A stretch of 64,000 nt of DNA, from contig NZ_OZ034994.1 of assembly GCF_964031045.1 (NCBI RefSeq), positions 372,001 through 436,000 on the forward strand, given 5' to 3'. Within the stretch, counting starts at the first letter, position 1, and every line of letters starts with the position of its first letter. The notes under the pieces were generated by a model. That model was given only the letters and a program-made list of their open reading frames with translations, was not told the DNA's origin and searched no databases. The stretch is from Spiroplasma endosymbiont of Aspidapion aeneum. Its GTDB lineage: Bacteria; Bacillota_I; Bacilli_A; Mycoplasmatales; Mycoplasmataceae. Below, piece by piece: positions 42,997-54,667 of the stretch. The position numbers and the translations under genes are program-made.

Positions 42997-44742
42997 ATGA
43001 GAAAATTACTAAGTATATTAAGTGTAATTGGAATATCTGGGTCAACATTATCAGCGGTTGATAATGTTGTTTCATGTTCTAAAAATAATTCAGGATTTGC
43101 AAAAGATGAGTATAAAAATTACTTTTCTATACCAGATGCATTTTCAAACTATAATTCAACAAAAGATGGTAATTCTTGTTCATGAACAATTCATACAGTT
43201 AATGAAAGTCAAGAAATAACTGTTAAAAAAGCTGGATTTCTTTTAGCAAACTCAACAGATGATGTTGTTAAAACAAAAAAACCAATACTTGTCTCTAAAC
43301 CGGGAAAAAACTCAACATCAACTGGTGTTGCATTTGGAGATGACAAAAAAGCAAAAGCAAGTGTTTTAATGGGTGCTAAGGTTTTAATCACAGGAAAAGA
43401 TACTGAACTTGTAATTGGGTCAACTGTGGCAGTTGCTGCCGCTGATGGAAAAACAGATGTTACTACTATCACAGGTTCAATTACAAAAGCTGGAGAATTA
43501 ACACTTACAACAACAGATAAAACATTACCAGGAACAATAGAATTAAGTGTTACAGTTACACCCCCAGCATCATCAACAGATGATGCGGCTACACCTATTA
43601 CATATGGTGTTGCTCTAACAATTTTAAAAGATGATTCTGTTAATTTTTCAACTGATAAAACAGCTGTTAGTGTAGGTGACAAATTGATATTAAAAAATAA
43701 TGATATTTCTGCTGGGACATTATCTTTATCATTTTTTACCTCTAAAGATGATAAAACTTCAGCATTTAAGCTCGACGCCTATGTTTCAAATGATACATAT
43801 CTACAATTCTTTTCTGCTGGAGAACAACACAAAATTGATGCGGATGGTAAAGACACAGCCACAGATCTAACAAAAGACTTTACAGCCAAATCTTCTAGTT
43901 CTGGAACATCAAAAAGTACTGAAGGATTTAATGCTGGGGCTGATTATGCAAAAATGACTTTAGCAAAAGGTGTATCTTCAATTGATATAGATATTTCTGG
44001 AGACCAACCATCTACTTTTATACCAGATAACATTTCTATTGGTACAAGTAAATCTGCAACTCTTTCTGGAGCAGAAGTAAAAACTGGTGATGATAAAGGA
44101 AAAGTTGTTACTTGAAAAAGTAAAGCTAAATCAGGAGATACAAAAATATCTATTAATCTTGCAAATGATTTATCTTTAAACTTAGAAAAAACAAATGATA
44201 TCTTTATAGCTTTTGATAATAAACAACAAAATAATATTAAAGCAGAGAAAGACAAACCATTAAACATAGGTGTAACTTTTAATCATGGAAATGATTCTTA
44301 TAATCTTGCAATTCAGTATTCAGGTGATGTAAATGGTCTAGGATTTGTTTCTTTAGTTGATGCTGATAATAAATATCCATCATATTCAGCTAATACAGAT
44401 GGTACTGGATCAGTATTGAATGTGAATGGAATAAGTAAAGGGGATCTAGAAATTGAATTTAAATTAGACCCTACTAATTTTACAGATATGAAGCTTGGAT
44501 GATTTGATAATTCTACAGCTATTGATACAGTTAAATCTGGAGCTACTGATATTGCAAAAGCTGCGTCTAAGGATGCTGCATCCACACCAACTGCAAATAT
44601 CTTTAAAGATGCATCCACACCTATTTCTGTTAAAGTAAGCCTTAAAGAAAGTGCTGATCAATTTGTTGTATACATGACAATAGCGGGAACTCGATCAGGA
44701 AGCCCTGCAACTTATACTATAAAAATTGTTGTAGGAGCCTAA
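42997..44742 (+). CDS. Surface lipoprotein with switchable C-terminal domain (expressed copy)
   Basis: A 581-residue lipoprotein. Signal peptide of the spiroplasmal type with Val-Val-Ser-Cys (Cys27) as lipobox. The mature part is Ser/Thr/Lys/Asp-rich with Ig-like beta character and no membrane segments. Base composition is richer in GC than the neighbours in places (many GCT, ACA and GGA codons). Bases 43770-44426 (about residues 258-476) are repeated perfectly in inverted orientation at 45299-45955. The last 105 residues (477-581) are unique to this copy. The start is preceded by AAGGAG; two Trp are TGA. A surface antigen with alternative C-termini is inferred; the ligand is unknown. Confidence 0.9.
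43770..44426 (+). repeat. Long perfect inverted repeat, copy 1 (inside lipoprotein gene)
   Basis: About 657 bases that pair, base for base in every part inspected, with 45299-45955 in inverted orientation (position x matches 89725 minus x). The repeat begins at GCTCGACGCC and ends at GAATGTGAA. It covers residues 258-476 of the lipoprotein. Long perfect inverted repeats of this kind are substrates for homologous inversion. Confidence 0.93.
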
Positions 44743-44778
44743 TATAAACATATTAATTTATATTTAGGAAATTAAACT

Positions 44779-44821
44779 ACACAAAACAAAAAATTGCCAT
44801 TGGCAATTTTTTGTTTTGTGT
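44779..44821. terminator. Terminator of the expressed lipoprotein gene
   Basis: Perfect 20-bp stem from ACACAAAACA to GTTTTGTGT with a three-base loop ATT, 37 bases after the stop codon. The right arm carries a T run. Confidence 0.85.
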
Positions 44822-44850
44822 AAACATATTCCTTCTTGCAAAAAGATAAA

Positions 44851-44888
44851 ACAAACTGAAAATTGCCAGCGGGCAATTTTTAGTTTGT
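44851..44888. terminator. Terminator of the silent lipoprotein cassette
   Basis: 17-bp stem (one G-T pair) starting ACAAACTGAAAATTGCC with loop AGCG. It stands near the minus-strand stop codon at 44956 and shares the ATTGCC/GGCAAT core with the neighbouring terminator, as if duplicated with the cassette. Confidence 0.8.
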
Positions 44889-44955
44889 TTGGTATTGATC
44901 ATAGAATTTAATTACATACTATTCTATAATCAGTGATATATTGATACTTACTATA

Positions 44956-45955
44956 CTATTTACTATTTATTTTAATAGTTATGTTATATTTAAAATCAGT
45001 TCCTGCTTTATGTCCACTTAACATTACATACATAGCATATGGTGCCTCTTTTTTTGCTATATTTATGTTAATAGGCAAGTTAGTATCTGCTTGAATATCC
45101 ATTGAAGATGGTTTTGTATAAATTGATGTTGGAGTACCTTTTTCATCATCAGATATTGCTATCGCCTTATTATCAGTACCATATACAACTGTGCTATCTG
45201 TTTTTTTCGCGCTTACATATCATAATAGACTTATATCTTTGTATGTATCATCAATATCTAAGTTAAAAGTTACTTTTTGGTCTTCTGTTTCGGATTGGTT
45301 CACATTCAATACTGATCCAGTACCATCTGTATTAGCTGAATATGATGGATATTTATTATCAGCATCAACTAAAGAAACAAATCCTAGACCATTTACATCA
45401 CCTGAATACTGAATTGCAAGATTATAAGAATCATTTCCATGATTAAAAGTTACACCTATGTTTAATGGTTTGTCTTTCTCTGCTTTAATATTATTTTGTT
45501 GTTTATTATCAAAAGCTATAAAGATATCATTTGTTTTTTCTAAGTTTAAAGATAAATCATTTGCAAGATTAATAGATATTTTTGTATCTCCTGATTTAGC
45601 TTTACTTTTTCAAGTAACAACTTTTCCTTTATCATCACCAGTTTTTACTTCTGCTCCAGAAAGAGTTGCAGATTTACTTGTACCAATAGAAATGTTATCT
45701 GGTATAAAAGTAGATGGTTGGTCTCCAGAAATATCTATATCAATTGAAGATACACCTTTTGCTAAAGTCATTTTTGCATAATCAGCCCCAGCATTAAATC
45801 CTTCAGTACTTTTTGATGTTCCAGAACTAGAAGATTTGGCTGTAAAGTCTTTTGTTAGATCTGTGGCTGTGTCTTTACCATCCGCATCAATTTTGTGTTG
45901 TTCTCCAGCAGAAAAGAATTGTAGATATGTATCATTTGAAACATAGGCGTCGAGC
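44956..45955 (-). pseudogene. Silent lipoprotein cassette with alternative C-terminus
   Basis: Reads in frame on the minus strand from 45955 to the TAG at 44956-44958 but has no start codon, signal peptide or promoter. Bases 45955-45299 equal residues 258-476 of the expressed lipoprotein. The following 114 residues differ completely in sequence from its C-terminus (they begin Asn-Gln-Ser-Glu-Thr-Glu-Asp and end Ile-Lys-Ile-Asn-Ser-Lys) but keep a similar end pattern: a Tyr-Val-Met or Tyr-Met-Thr strand, Gly, then a final Ile-rich strand. One Trp is TGA. It becomes expressible if the 872-bp segment inverts. It stops abruptly at 45955, 16 bases from the conjugation genes. Confidence 0.88.
45299..45955 (-). 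repeat. Long perfect inverted repeat, copy 2 (silent cassette)
   Basis: Inverted partner of 43770-44426. It ends at GGCGTCGAGC (45955), beyond which similarity stops. Confidence 0.93.
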
Positions 45956-45970
45956 GACTTTTTCTGGTGC

Positions 45971-46474
45971 CTATTTTTCCTCCTTTACAAAATCTTTAAT
46001 ATTTATTTGGTTAAAATCAGAATCAAGATCTTTTTTAAGTTGACTAACTCATGGACTATCTTCTGTTAATTGTAAACTTTCTTTTGATTCTAAAAAGAAA
46101 ATATTATCAATTATTTTTGATTCTGCTAAACAATTTAAAAGTAGGTTTATTTTCTTTTCGTTTACAATACTGTGTTTGATAAGATTTAAAAATCTTAAAT
46201 CAAGACTTTTTAATAAAAAGTTTTTATATTTATTTCCAGTTTCATCGATAAATTCAAATAAATTTTTTTTAGTTGTTTCTTCTTCTACTAATAGTTGTTC
46301 CATTCCTAAATAAAGAGCATGTTCAATAGCGTTTTGCTGGGTAGCAAAACGACTATTTTTTACAATATTTAAAAAACGACTATAAAGCTCATATGTGCTT
46401 TCATTTGTTATATTTATTGTTACACGAATATTTTTTGATTTTTCGTGTTCAATAAATTCATCTCTGTTTTTCAT
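45971..46474 (-). CDS. Small protein of conjugation module, ribbon-helix-helix-like
   Basis: A 167-residue charged protein. Residues 15-60 have the look of a ribbon-helix-helix DNA-binding domain: a strand Ile-Arg-Val-Thr-Ile-Asn-Ile, then two helices ending in Ala-Ile-Glu-His-Ala-Leu. The rest is helical. Such proteins often assist relaxases at the transfer origin or repress the transfer operon. It is the last gene of the minus-strand module, 1 base after the VirB4 stop. One Trp is TGA. Role inferred. Confidence 0.62.
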
Positions 46475-46475
46475 G

Positions 46476-49067
46476 TTATAATAATTCCTTTCTTTCTATA
46501 TCTAAAAGATCTACGTTCATAAATACTCTTTCTAGTCCATTATTAATTAATAGCATTTGACCCATTTTAAAGTTTAATATTTTTTCACACTCATTTTGTG
46601 TTATGGGGTTTGTATTCTTATATAGGTTAATTAAGTTATTCATATCATCTGGTTGAAGATTGAATATTGATGTATATTGAATATTATTTAATAAACCAGT
46701 TGTTTGTTTTTTTATTGATTCATCTCCTAAAAAGTCATTTAAGTTTTGGGTTATTAAAATAATCCCAGAGTTATATTTTCTAATTCTTTTTGTTAGTTGG
46801 TAAATAAAATTTAAAATAATAGGGTTTTTAGAATCTGTAAAAAGATAAGATTCATCAATAACAAATATGGTTTGTTTGTTAGTATTTATTCTTGATCTTT
46901 TAATTTGGTTATAAATATAGTTAATTAATAAATATATTATTGCATTTAAAGTATTTGTCCCATAAGATTCATACATTCCCAATGTTGACACATTGGTAAA
47001 TGAATTATCTAGAGTTGATAAAGAACTTGGAAGTGAAAATATATAATAATATTTTTTATCCTTTGTAAAGTCAGATTCAATAATATCTAATAGGGTAATG
47101 AACTCTTCGTTATCTTGATAATGAACTTTGTATTTTTTCATTATTTCATATAGTTTTATAAATGTTGGTCATTCATTTGGTTTAATTGAATCAAAGACAT
47201 TTATTTTAAAGTTAATATTATTGTAAAGAAATGCAACCATATTTTTAAATATAAGCAATGTTCTTAAATTCATCTCAGGATATAATATTTTTATTCACTC
47301 CTCAATTATATTTATCTGACTAGCAATAAGTTTTTTGTTTGTATCTAAGATGTTGTCGTATTCTTCTTCTGTGTAAGTGTGTCATATTTGGAAAGGGTTT
47401 ATTATTCCGCTACGAGAAGATTTATTTATATCTATTATACTACCATCAAATTTTTTACACAAATTAGAATATTCATTTTCTGGGTCTAGGATAATTATGT
47501 TTTTATTTGTTGCACAATGAAATGTAACTAATTTTTTAACAAAAGTAGTTTTACCGTTTCCACTAGAACCAAATACAATCATGTTATGATTTCTTCTATT
47601 TTCCGTTTTTACAAATTGGTCAAAAATAATAGGTGTTTTTCCACATTCTTCTCTTCCTAAATAACAACCTTTCTCATCCAATAGCTGAGATTCTATAAAA
47701 GGAAAAGAGTTTGATAACATTGTACTTGTTAAAAGTATCTTTTCATTTGAAAGACTTGCTCTTAAATTTGCAAGTTTCATAAACCTAAAAGCTTCTTGTT
47801 GCTTAAATTGTAAACTATTAAATTTCATATTATTTGATTTACAAATATCATTTAAAATATATTTTTTATTATTTAATTCATCAATTGATGTACCATAATT
47901 TATAAATATTAAATTTGTTGATAAAATCTTTTCCTGGTTTAATGAAACACTCTTTATAAGTTCACTACATTCAATAATGTCTTGTTCTAATTTTGCTATT
48001 TCTGTTTGATTTTTTTGAGACAACATTGTTAATGAAGTTTTTAAATTTAATAAACGATTATTTAAATTTTTTTCAATTTGATTTTTATTTGTTTTACGAC
48101 AACTCATGATTAAATTAGTGTCAGAAATTATAAAGGGCCATAACCAACATGTTGGAGTATTAAGCTCAATTGAGTCTATTGTATTAAAATTAATATATAA
48201 ACCACCAGATTTAATATAGTTAGATTTTATTTTGTATTCTTGATATTCAAATAAAGAAATTAAACTTTGTTCAAAAGTATCAATGGTTTTTCTATCATAG
48301 TCACTCGCGCTTGGGTCATGGATATTTTTTATTAAGTTTACAAACTTATATTTATCAATTATATTTGCTTTTAAATTGTTTCCCATCAGCTTAGAAGATA
48401 TTTGACTATTTAACATTTCAAATTCATCAATTTTGTTGAAACAAATTACTATATAATAGGCAAAACCAATAGCGTTATTATTTATTTGCCCTTCATTTGA
48501 GTTTTGATTTTTTAGCACATTTTTAATAAAATTTTTGGCAAATTCTCCTCCATTTTTTCCAGAATTATTTAAATAATGTGAGTTATCAATAAAACTTATT
48601 TTTTCATCTACCTTTATTATATAAAAATGATTGTCTATTTCTTCTAAAAACTTTTTTAATATGTTTATTGCTTGCTGTTGTTCTTCAAAATTTTTAGATA
48701 AAATATTATATCCATCTATTTTATAACAACACATATATGATATACCATCCTTAGTTTTATTAGCTAAAACATTTATATTGTCAGAAGTGAGTATTTTAAG
48801 GTTATTTTTACTTTTTTTGAGTAGGTGAGTTATGTATTTAAAAATTACAAAAATATGATAGTAAAGGGATCTTTCATTATATTTTATTAACCCACAACTT
48901 AGAGTTGACATCGTAAATAATGAAACAAGTATTGCTATAAAAGTATTTTTATTTTTTAATAACACAAATAATAATGATGATATACAAATAAAACAAATAA
49001 GGCAAATAAAGTCTACAAGAGTAAGATAGTTATTTATTTTTAGACGAGATCTTTTTTTGTTAAACAT
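46476..49067 (-). CDS. virB4: VirB4/TraE-type conjugation ATPase
   Basis: An 863-residue protein. A hydrophobic N-terminus (about residues 10-65, two membrane segments) precedes the ATPase, reminiscent of VirB3-VirB4 fusions. Walker A Gly-Ser-Ser-Gly-Asn-Gly-Lys-Thr-Thr is at residues 500-508 and Walker B Phe-Val-Ile-Asp-Glu near 738, followed by a Thr-Gln-Asn motif typical of VirB4. It powers assembly of the type IV secretion channel. Six or more Trp are TGA-encoded. The gene is followed by the RHH-like gene without a gap. Confidence 0.9.
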
Positions 49068-49076
49068 AACTATTTA

Positions 49077-50510
49077 TTACCCAACTTCACTGTCATTTTT
49101 TTTATTAAATATATTTAAAGAATTATTATATATTTTATTTAGTCTATCTAATTTCTTTTGTTCTCTTTTTACCTTGTTACTTACAATACCTTGTTTTGTC
49201 AGTGATTCAATATATTCACTTTTCTGAACTATTTTATTTTTTCAATTCATTAGGTCCTCCTTGTTTATTTTTGGTTTGTCATTGTACGTAAATACATTTT
49301 TTAAGGCATGATATGGTGTTGAAACTTTAGCTTTAAATTTATTTATTGCCTTATTTGTGTTTATATTTGGTTTGTTGATAATTAAATGGCCAATATTTGA
49401 AAGCCCATTTTTTGTTTTTATCCCAGCATTGACAATTGATGATCCAAATTTTAATACACCTGTTGGTTGAAAGTTTGATTTGTATTGTTGCGTCTTTTTA
49501 TCATAAGACACACTACCAATACCATTACCAAATCCAACCACTTTTGTGAGTTTTGATAAACTTGTACCAATTGAATTTGTAAATTTTGCGGGAATATTTA
49601 TTGCAGATAAAAAACCAGCATGTGTTTCTTGGTGGTTATAACTATTTACAAGAATATGTAATATTTTTTGTGATTGTAGGACAAAAATACTACCAGCGAG
49701 AATAAAAATGAAGATAAATATTTGTCTTTCAATGATACCAAGTGATATATTTGTAGAAATTATTGAGTTTAATAACATACAAAATATATCCATTGTTAAA
49801 ACAAAGATAACTCCTTCAAATGCGTTCTCAATTAATATATTTCTCCACTCAATTAATCTTCTTTTATTGTCAATAACAGACAAGATTGCAACAAATGGAG
49901 ATATTAAATATAAAATTATTATCTCAATAATTTTTCCAGTTATTGTAATTGAAACTTTTAATAAAGAGTAAACACATACAATTATTGCAATGAATTCTAT
50001 AAAAAAATTATAATCTGTAATATTATTTGGACATGAGTAACTAGAAACATTATGAACATTTTGATAATCAAAGTTTTTGTCACCTATATAATATAAAATA
50101 TCTGCTAGATTTGACGTTTTAAATGTAAATAGTGTATTTACAAATGAAAACGAAAAGTTCATAATCATTATTAAAAACATTATTATTTGGGGGATAAATA
50201 CAATTATAAATACCCCAAAAAGAGAATTTTTTAATGACTGAATTATTTTTTCTCGAAGATTTATTTCATCTTGTAGAGTCATGCTTATAAAATTTATAAT
50301 AAAGATAATTGATAATAAACAAATACTAGCATATGCAAATATTGAAAATATTGTTAGTAAACTTTTATTATTATCTTTTAATATATCTTTAATTAGTTGA
50401 CTATTAATATAATTAATTATTGTTGATAAGTATCCGCAAACTTGTAATGGTCCCTGAATAAAAACAAATCAAATTGTTTTTAAAAACAGTTTGTAGAGAA
50501 TATCTTCCAT
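49077..50510 (-). CDS. VirB6/TrbL-like polytopic membrane protein
   Basis: A 477-residue protein with about seven to eight membrane segments in the first 290 residues and a hydrophilic, Lys/Asn-rich C-terminal part. The start at 50510 gives an open frame through TGA codons; a shorter version from 50282 would lose the first membrane segment. Between VirB2-like and VirB4 genes this is the position of the VirB6/TrbL channel component. Family membership is inferred from topology and gene order rather than from a motif. Confidence 0.7.
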
Positions 50511-50534
50511 ATTTATATAACTCCAATATAATTG

Positions 50535-50825
50535 TTAGGATAAAATACTATGGGCCAAAATTCCACAACCAGTGGCTGCGCTACAACAAATTATAAATCC
50601 TATAATTACCCATATTATTCCATTAATTGCTTTTTGTCGTTCCTCTATGTCATTTTCACTACTTGCTTTTGCGATTTTAAAACCAATTTTAATTATAAAA
50701 AGAATTAAAATTGCTGCGACTACACTACATAAAAAAGTAGCTAATGAGGATACTCACCCTCATACATAATTAATAATTTCTGATGAATTTCAATTATTTG
50801 TTACATCTGTTAATAAACTATACAT
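50535..50825 (-). CDS. Small two-helix membrane protein, VirB2/pilin-like
   Basis: A 96-residue protein with hydrophobic segments near residues 27-50 and 68-90 separated by a short charged loop, the topology of VirB2/TrbC-type pilin or channel proteins. Three Trp are TGA-encoded, so it is invisible under the standard code. It lies 3 bases after the VirD4 stop and 24 bases before the VirB6-like start. Identity is inferred from size, topology and place. Confidence 0.6.
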
Positions 50826-50828
50826 ATT

Positions 50829-53213
50829 CTATTCTCCTTTGTTAAGTATATTTCTTTTTTCTTCTAATATTGACATCAATGAAGCATTTAGTTTTTCATA
50901 ACCAATTTTGTCTTCAGTTGTTCAATAATTTAATGGAATATCTCGAAACTGACTTATTTTTGATCTTAATATTCCTTCTTCTTTTCGAAGATATGATAAT
51001 CTATCTGCTTGTAATTTTTTTTCAATTTCTTCTTGACTCATTTTATTCATATTTTCCATATGAGCTAAAGCTTTTTGTAAATCATTACTTGCAGTTTTTG
51101 TTTCAATTTCTTTATATATATTAAAGATATCTACTCGATAATCTTGGTTAAAATTAATATAATTTCTTGTAATTTCTCAATCAAAATATTCATGTTTGAT
51201 TAAGTGTTTAAACTCTCAAACATTTTCCAACTTAACAACACATGGTCTTTTATCCACATTAATAACAATGATATTATTTAAAGTATATTCTGGTATTTGA
51301 GAAACTTCAAGGATATTTTTGGCTTCTAAATGATAGTTTGGTTTATAATCCTTTGAAAATGATATATTCGATTTGTTAATAGTCTTTTGACCACAATATT
51401 GTGAAATCATACTATTTGTTTTTATGCTAATAGATTTTAAATATTTTATTAATAAACATGCTGCCATTATTGCTTTAGAACTAGAACCATATACATGTTC
51501 TATTTGTTCTAAATCTTGAACAATGATACTTGTACATATTTTTCTAGACCTTCCAGTATTTAATAATATATCTAGGTTTTTGATTTTTGCAATATTGGCA
51601 AATTCATCAATTAAAAACATTGTTGTTCTATTCAAGGCACGATTTTTATTTCTATCTGCAGAATAATATAGAGCTCGATATAATTGACCAAGAAAAATAG
51701 ATATTATTGATTCTTTTGATTTTTCTTCTTCTGGTATTACTATAAATAAAGCCTTTGGTTTTTCTGGGTCATCAAATTTAAATATATCAATGTTATTTTC
51801 ACACAATATATTTTGTAAACTCTCTTGCAAAAATACAGTTATTTGAGTTGAAAGAATTGAAAAATATTGATCTCTAACCTTTGTTTCTGTTGTAATAATA
51901 TTTCCACATGTCAATCAAGACATGCTTTCTGGAAAATTATCATAGTGTTCTTCCATTCAAGTACAAAATTTATCTTTGTTTAATAGGGAATTTACAATAT
52001 TAAAAATATTAAATCATTTTAGATCAAAGTCTGACTTTGTATGTTCATAAACTTCTAGGTAAGCATAAATTGCTCCTTTAAGTAAATTTTGAGCACCAAT
52101 AAACCAGCTTTGATTTGCGTGTTCTTGTTGAGAAGAAATTAATGTTGATGTTATTATTTCTACCTCGTCAATAGCCTTTTGTCTAAAAATTTTTGAGTAT
52201 TGAAGGCAATTATTTTCCAAATCTTTTTTGTTTAAAAATCAAGTGCTTCTGTACTTATCAATTCATACTAGTGGGTCTTCTTCCTCTATCTCATCTAAAC
52301 ATTGATTACAGTTTAATTTGTCATGTAGGTAGCAAGAATACAGAGTTAAATAATTTTGAGCATATCCCAGCTCAAGAAATTCTTTTTCTTCAATATTTAT
52401 TTCCCTATAATTTACATACTTATCAAAGTAGTTTATTATTGGTCAAAGAATATTTCAACTCATTGATGTCTCTGGATTTTTAAAGTCAATTTTATAAATT
52501 TCATAGCCATTTGATTTTAAAATATCTCTTAGAGAATGATAAAGTTCTCCTTTTGTATCTGTTAAAACAAAATTTGGTTTATTATTTTTTATTGACTCTC
52601 TAATTGTTTTTATTGTTTTTCCTTTTTTATCTTTTATCTCCTCCTTTATAATTGTTGTTTCATCTGGTAAAATACAGTTTGCAATTACTGTTGGTTCTAC
52701 ATCTCTTTTTGTTTTACCACTACCAGTTGAACCTATTGTTATCGTGTTAACAACTTTTGTTGCATCAATTCCATTAAATGTTATTTTACCTTTTTCTATT
52801 TCGCTCCGAACAAGAAAAGAGGGTACCTGGAAATTGGGTAAATATATTTTATTGAATTCATTATAGTCTCCCTCATTTGTATGTTCATTTAAAAGTCATG
52901 AGGATGAACCATAAATTGCATCTTTTCCTTTTAATTCTAAAATCTGTTTTGTTTTCTTAACATTTGGTTTTGTATAAGATGTAAACAAGATGATAGATAT
53001 TATAGCACAGCATATGCTAATAATGATATAGTTTATTTTTAAATAAGAACAGTAATATATTACATTTTGAATACTTAAATCTTTTATTGAGGGGATATGA
53101 CCCCCTGAAGATAATTTATTATAAACAATTGCAAAATTAATAATTGCTGCCAATACAAGATCTATAATTAATATAACCGTAATTGAGACAATAATATTTA
53201 GTTTTGAACGCAT
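50829..53213 (-). CDS. traG: VirD4/TraG-type coupling protein
   Basis: A 794-residue coupling protein that brings relaxase-bound DNA to the secretion channel. Two N-terminal membrane segments (about residues 8-30 and 60-80), Walker A Gly-Ser-Thr-Gly-Ser-Gly-Lys-Thr near residue 160, and Walker B Phe-Leu-Ile-Asp-Glu-Phe-Ala-Asn near 533-540 with a downstream Gln-Asp-Leu motif are present. Large insertions with Cys pairs lie around residues 295-310 (Cys-Asn-Gln-Cys pattern). TGA = Trp at many positions; no true stop was found in the full frame. Confidence 0.9.
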
Positions 53214-53221
53214 ACATTATG

Positions 53222-54667
53222 TTACCTATCAAATGATATGTAACCCTCCATTTCTATTGCTTTTAACTTTTTTTCCAATTCCATTTCAATTTTATTTTCA
53301 AAATTAAACAATTTTTTAAATTCATGGGTGTTATTTCTACTTGTAAAATAAGATATTATTTTTTTCTCTATATTTGTTTGTAAAAGTGATAATTTATTTG
53401 CAAAACTATTTTTTAGAACTTCTGGTTCTTTATAGTAACTTAAATTTATAAATGATAAAAAAGAATTTTTTCAATTTTTATTAGAATTTACAATTTCACT
53501 TATTAAAATATCTAGTAAAATATTTTCAATTTTCTTAAAATCTTTTGAAGTAATAAAATCACTATCTAAGAATGTATCTATATTTGGTTTTTGTAATTTA
53601 TTTGTTTTTAAAAATAACTCTATTTTATTATTTTCTACTTCTTTATTTTTGACATAATCATATAAATAATTATTTGTGTCAAAAAAATTAATTAAAATTT
53701 CATAAAATAGTTCTTTAGACTGATTGTCAAAATTATCAATTGATAATTTGCTTTTATTATTAAGCGAATCATAATTTTTATAATTATGGCGAATGAACAT
53801 TAAACTTTTTTTTAAAAATATACTATTTTTATATTTTAAATCTATAAATACTTGTCTAACATCAAATCAATTTCAATCATAATCTTTTATGTTATTATTA
53901 TTTGTTAAATTTGTTTTTAAAAACCACTTTTGTTTTTCTAATGTATTTAATTTATACTGATATGCTAATTTATCACACTCTTTTCTAATTATATTTTTAA
54001 ATATATTAATATGGTCTATTTTAAACATTCCAAAATTAATATATGTGTTAATCTTATTGTTATTCTTATCTAAACCAACTAAGGTTTTTTTATCTTCTAA
54101 TATATCTAAATGAATATGAAATCCATTAGTATTTATATGAATTGCATAGTATCAAAATAAATCTTTTTCCTTTAACATATATCTTGAAAATAAATATTCT
54201 AGACTATTCTTTAATATATGATTAATATTTTTATAATTATATAATCTCGATTTTTTCACGATATAAATATTGAATCATAATATTGTTTCTCATATATTTT
54301 GATTATCATCAAGATTTTTTATCTTGTTTTTAATTCAGCTGATATTTTCTTGTCCTATTGGTCCATACTTTGTATAAATACCACTATGTTTTTCCTCCTT
54401 TTTTGATAATTCTTCTAAATATATGTAGTATTTTTCTAAGTTATTATTTTTTAGATATAAAAGTCTTTGTATATCGTCTTCTTCGATATGATAATTGAGA
54501 GCAGCTATTTCTCTGCTAATATAATCGAGATGTTTAAACTGTTTTATATATTTGTCTCTTCTTTTTTCTCCACTTTTTTGCAAATATCCACGATGATCAT
54601 AAACTCGATTAAATCTAACAATTTTAAAGATTAGATCTGTGTTGTTTTTATATTTATCAAGATACAT
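53222..54667 (-). CDS. Putative HUH relaxase
   Basis: A 481-residue Lys/Asn/Tyr-rich protein. At residues 177-190 it reads Ile-His-Ile-Asn-Thr-Asn-Gly-Phe-His184-Ile-His186-Leu-Asp, a His-hydrophobic-His metal site on a predicted beta strand, as in HUH endonucleases. Tyr residues in the first 120 could serve as nucleophile. It lies upstream of the coupling protein in the same operon, where a relaxase is expected. Sequence is otherwise unlike the common MOB families as far as can be judged by eye. It overlaps the preceding gene by one base pair of TAATG type. Confidence 0.6.

Larger units (their letters stand above)
44427..45298. other. Predicted invertible segment of 872 bp
   Basis: Lies between the inverted repeats. 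It holds, convergently, the unique C-terminal coding region of the expressed lipoprotein (to 44742) and an alternative C-terminal region on the minus strand (45298 to 44956), each followed by its own terminator. Recombination between the repeats would flip it and join the alternative end in frame to the expressed N-terminus. Confidence 0.8.

Noticed and set aside
43209-43682. Minus-strand open frames opposite the variable lipoprotein, including 43944-44267 and 44313-44618
   Set aside because: They are antisense shadows of the TGA-rich-code lipoprotein; the pair 43944-44267 and 45458-45781 is identical only because of the inverted repeat.
45191-46043. Plus-strand open frames opposite the silent cassette
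   Set aside because: No ribosome-binding sites, hydrophobic low-complexity translations, and the minus-strand frame continues the lipoprotein sequence.
49077-49250. Separate 57-codon gene at the end of the VirB6-like gene
   Set aside because: The frame is the same as that of the upstream gene and is joined to it by a TGA (Trp) codon, so it is its C-terminus.
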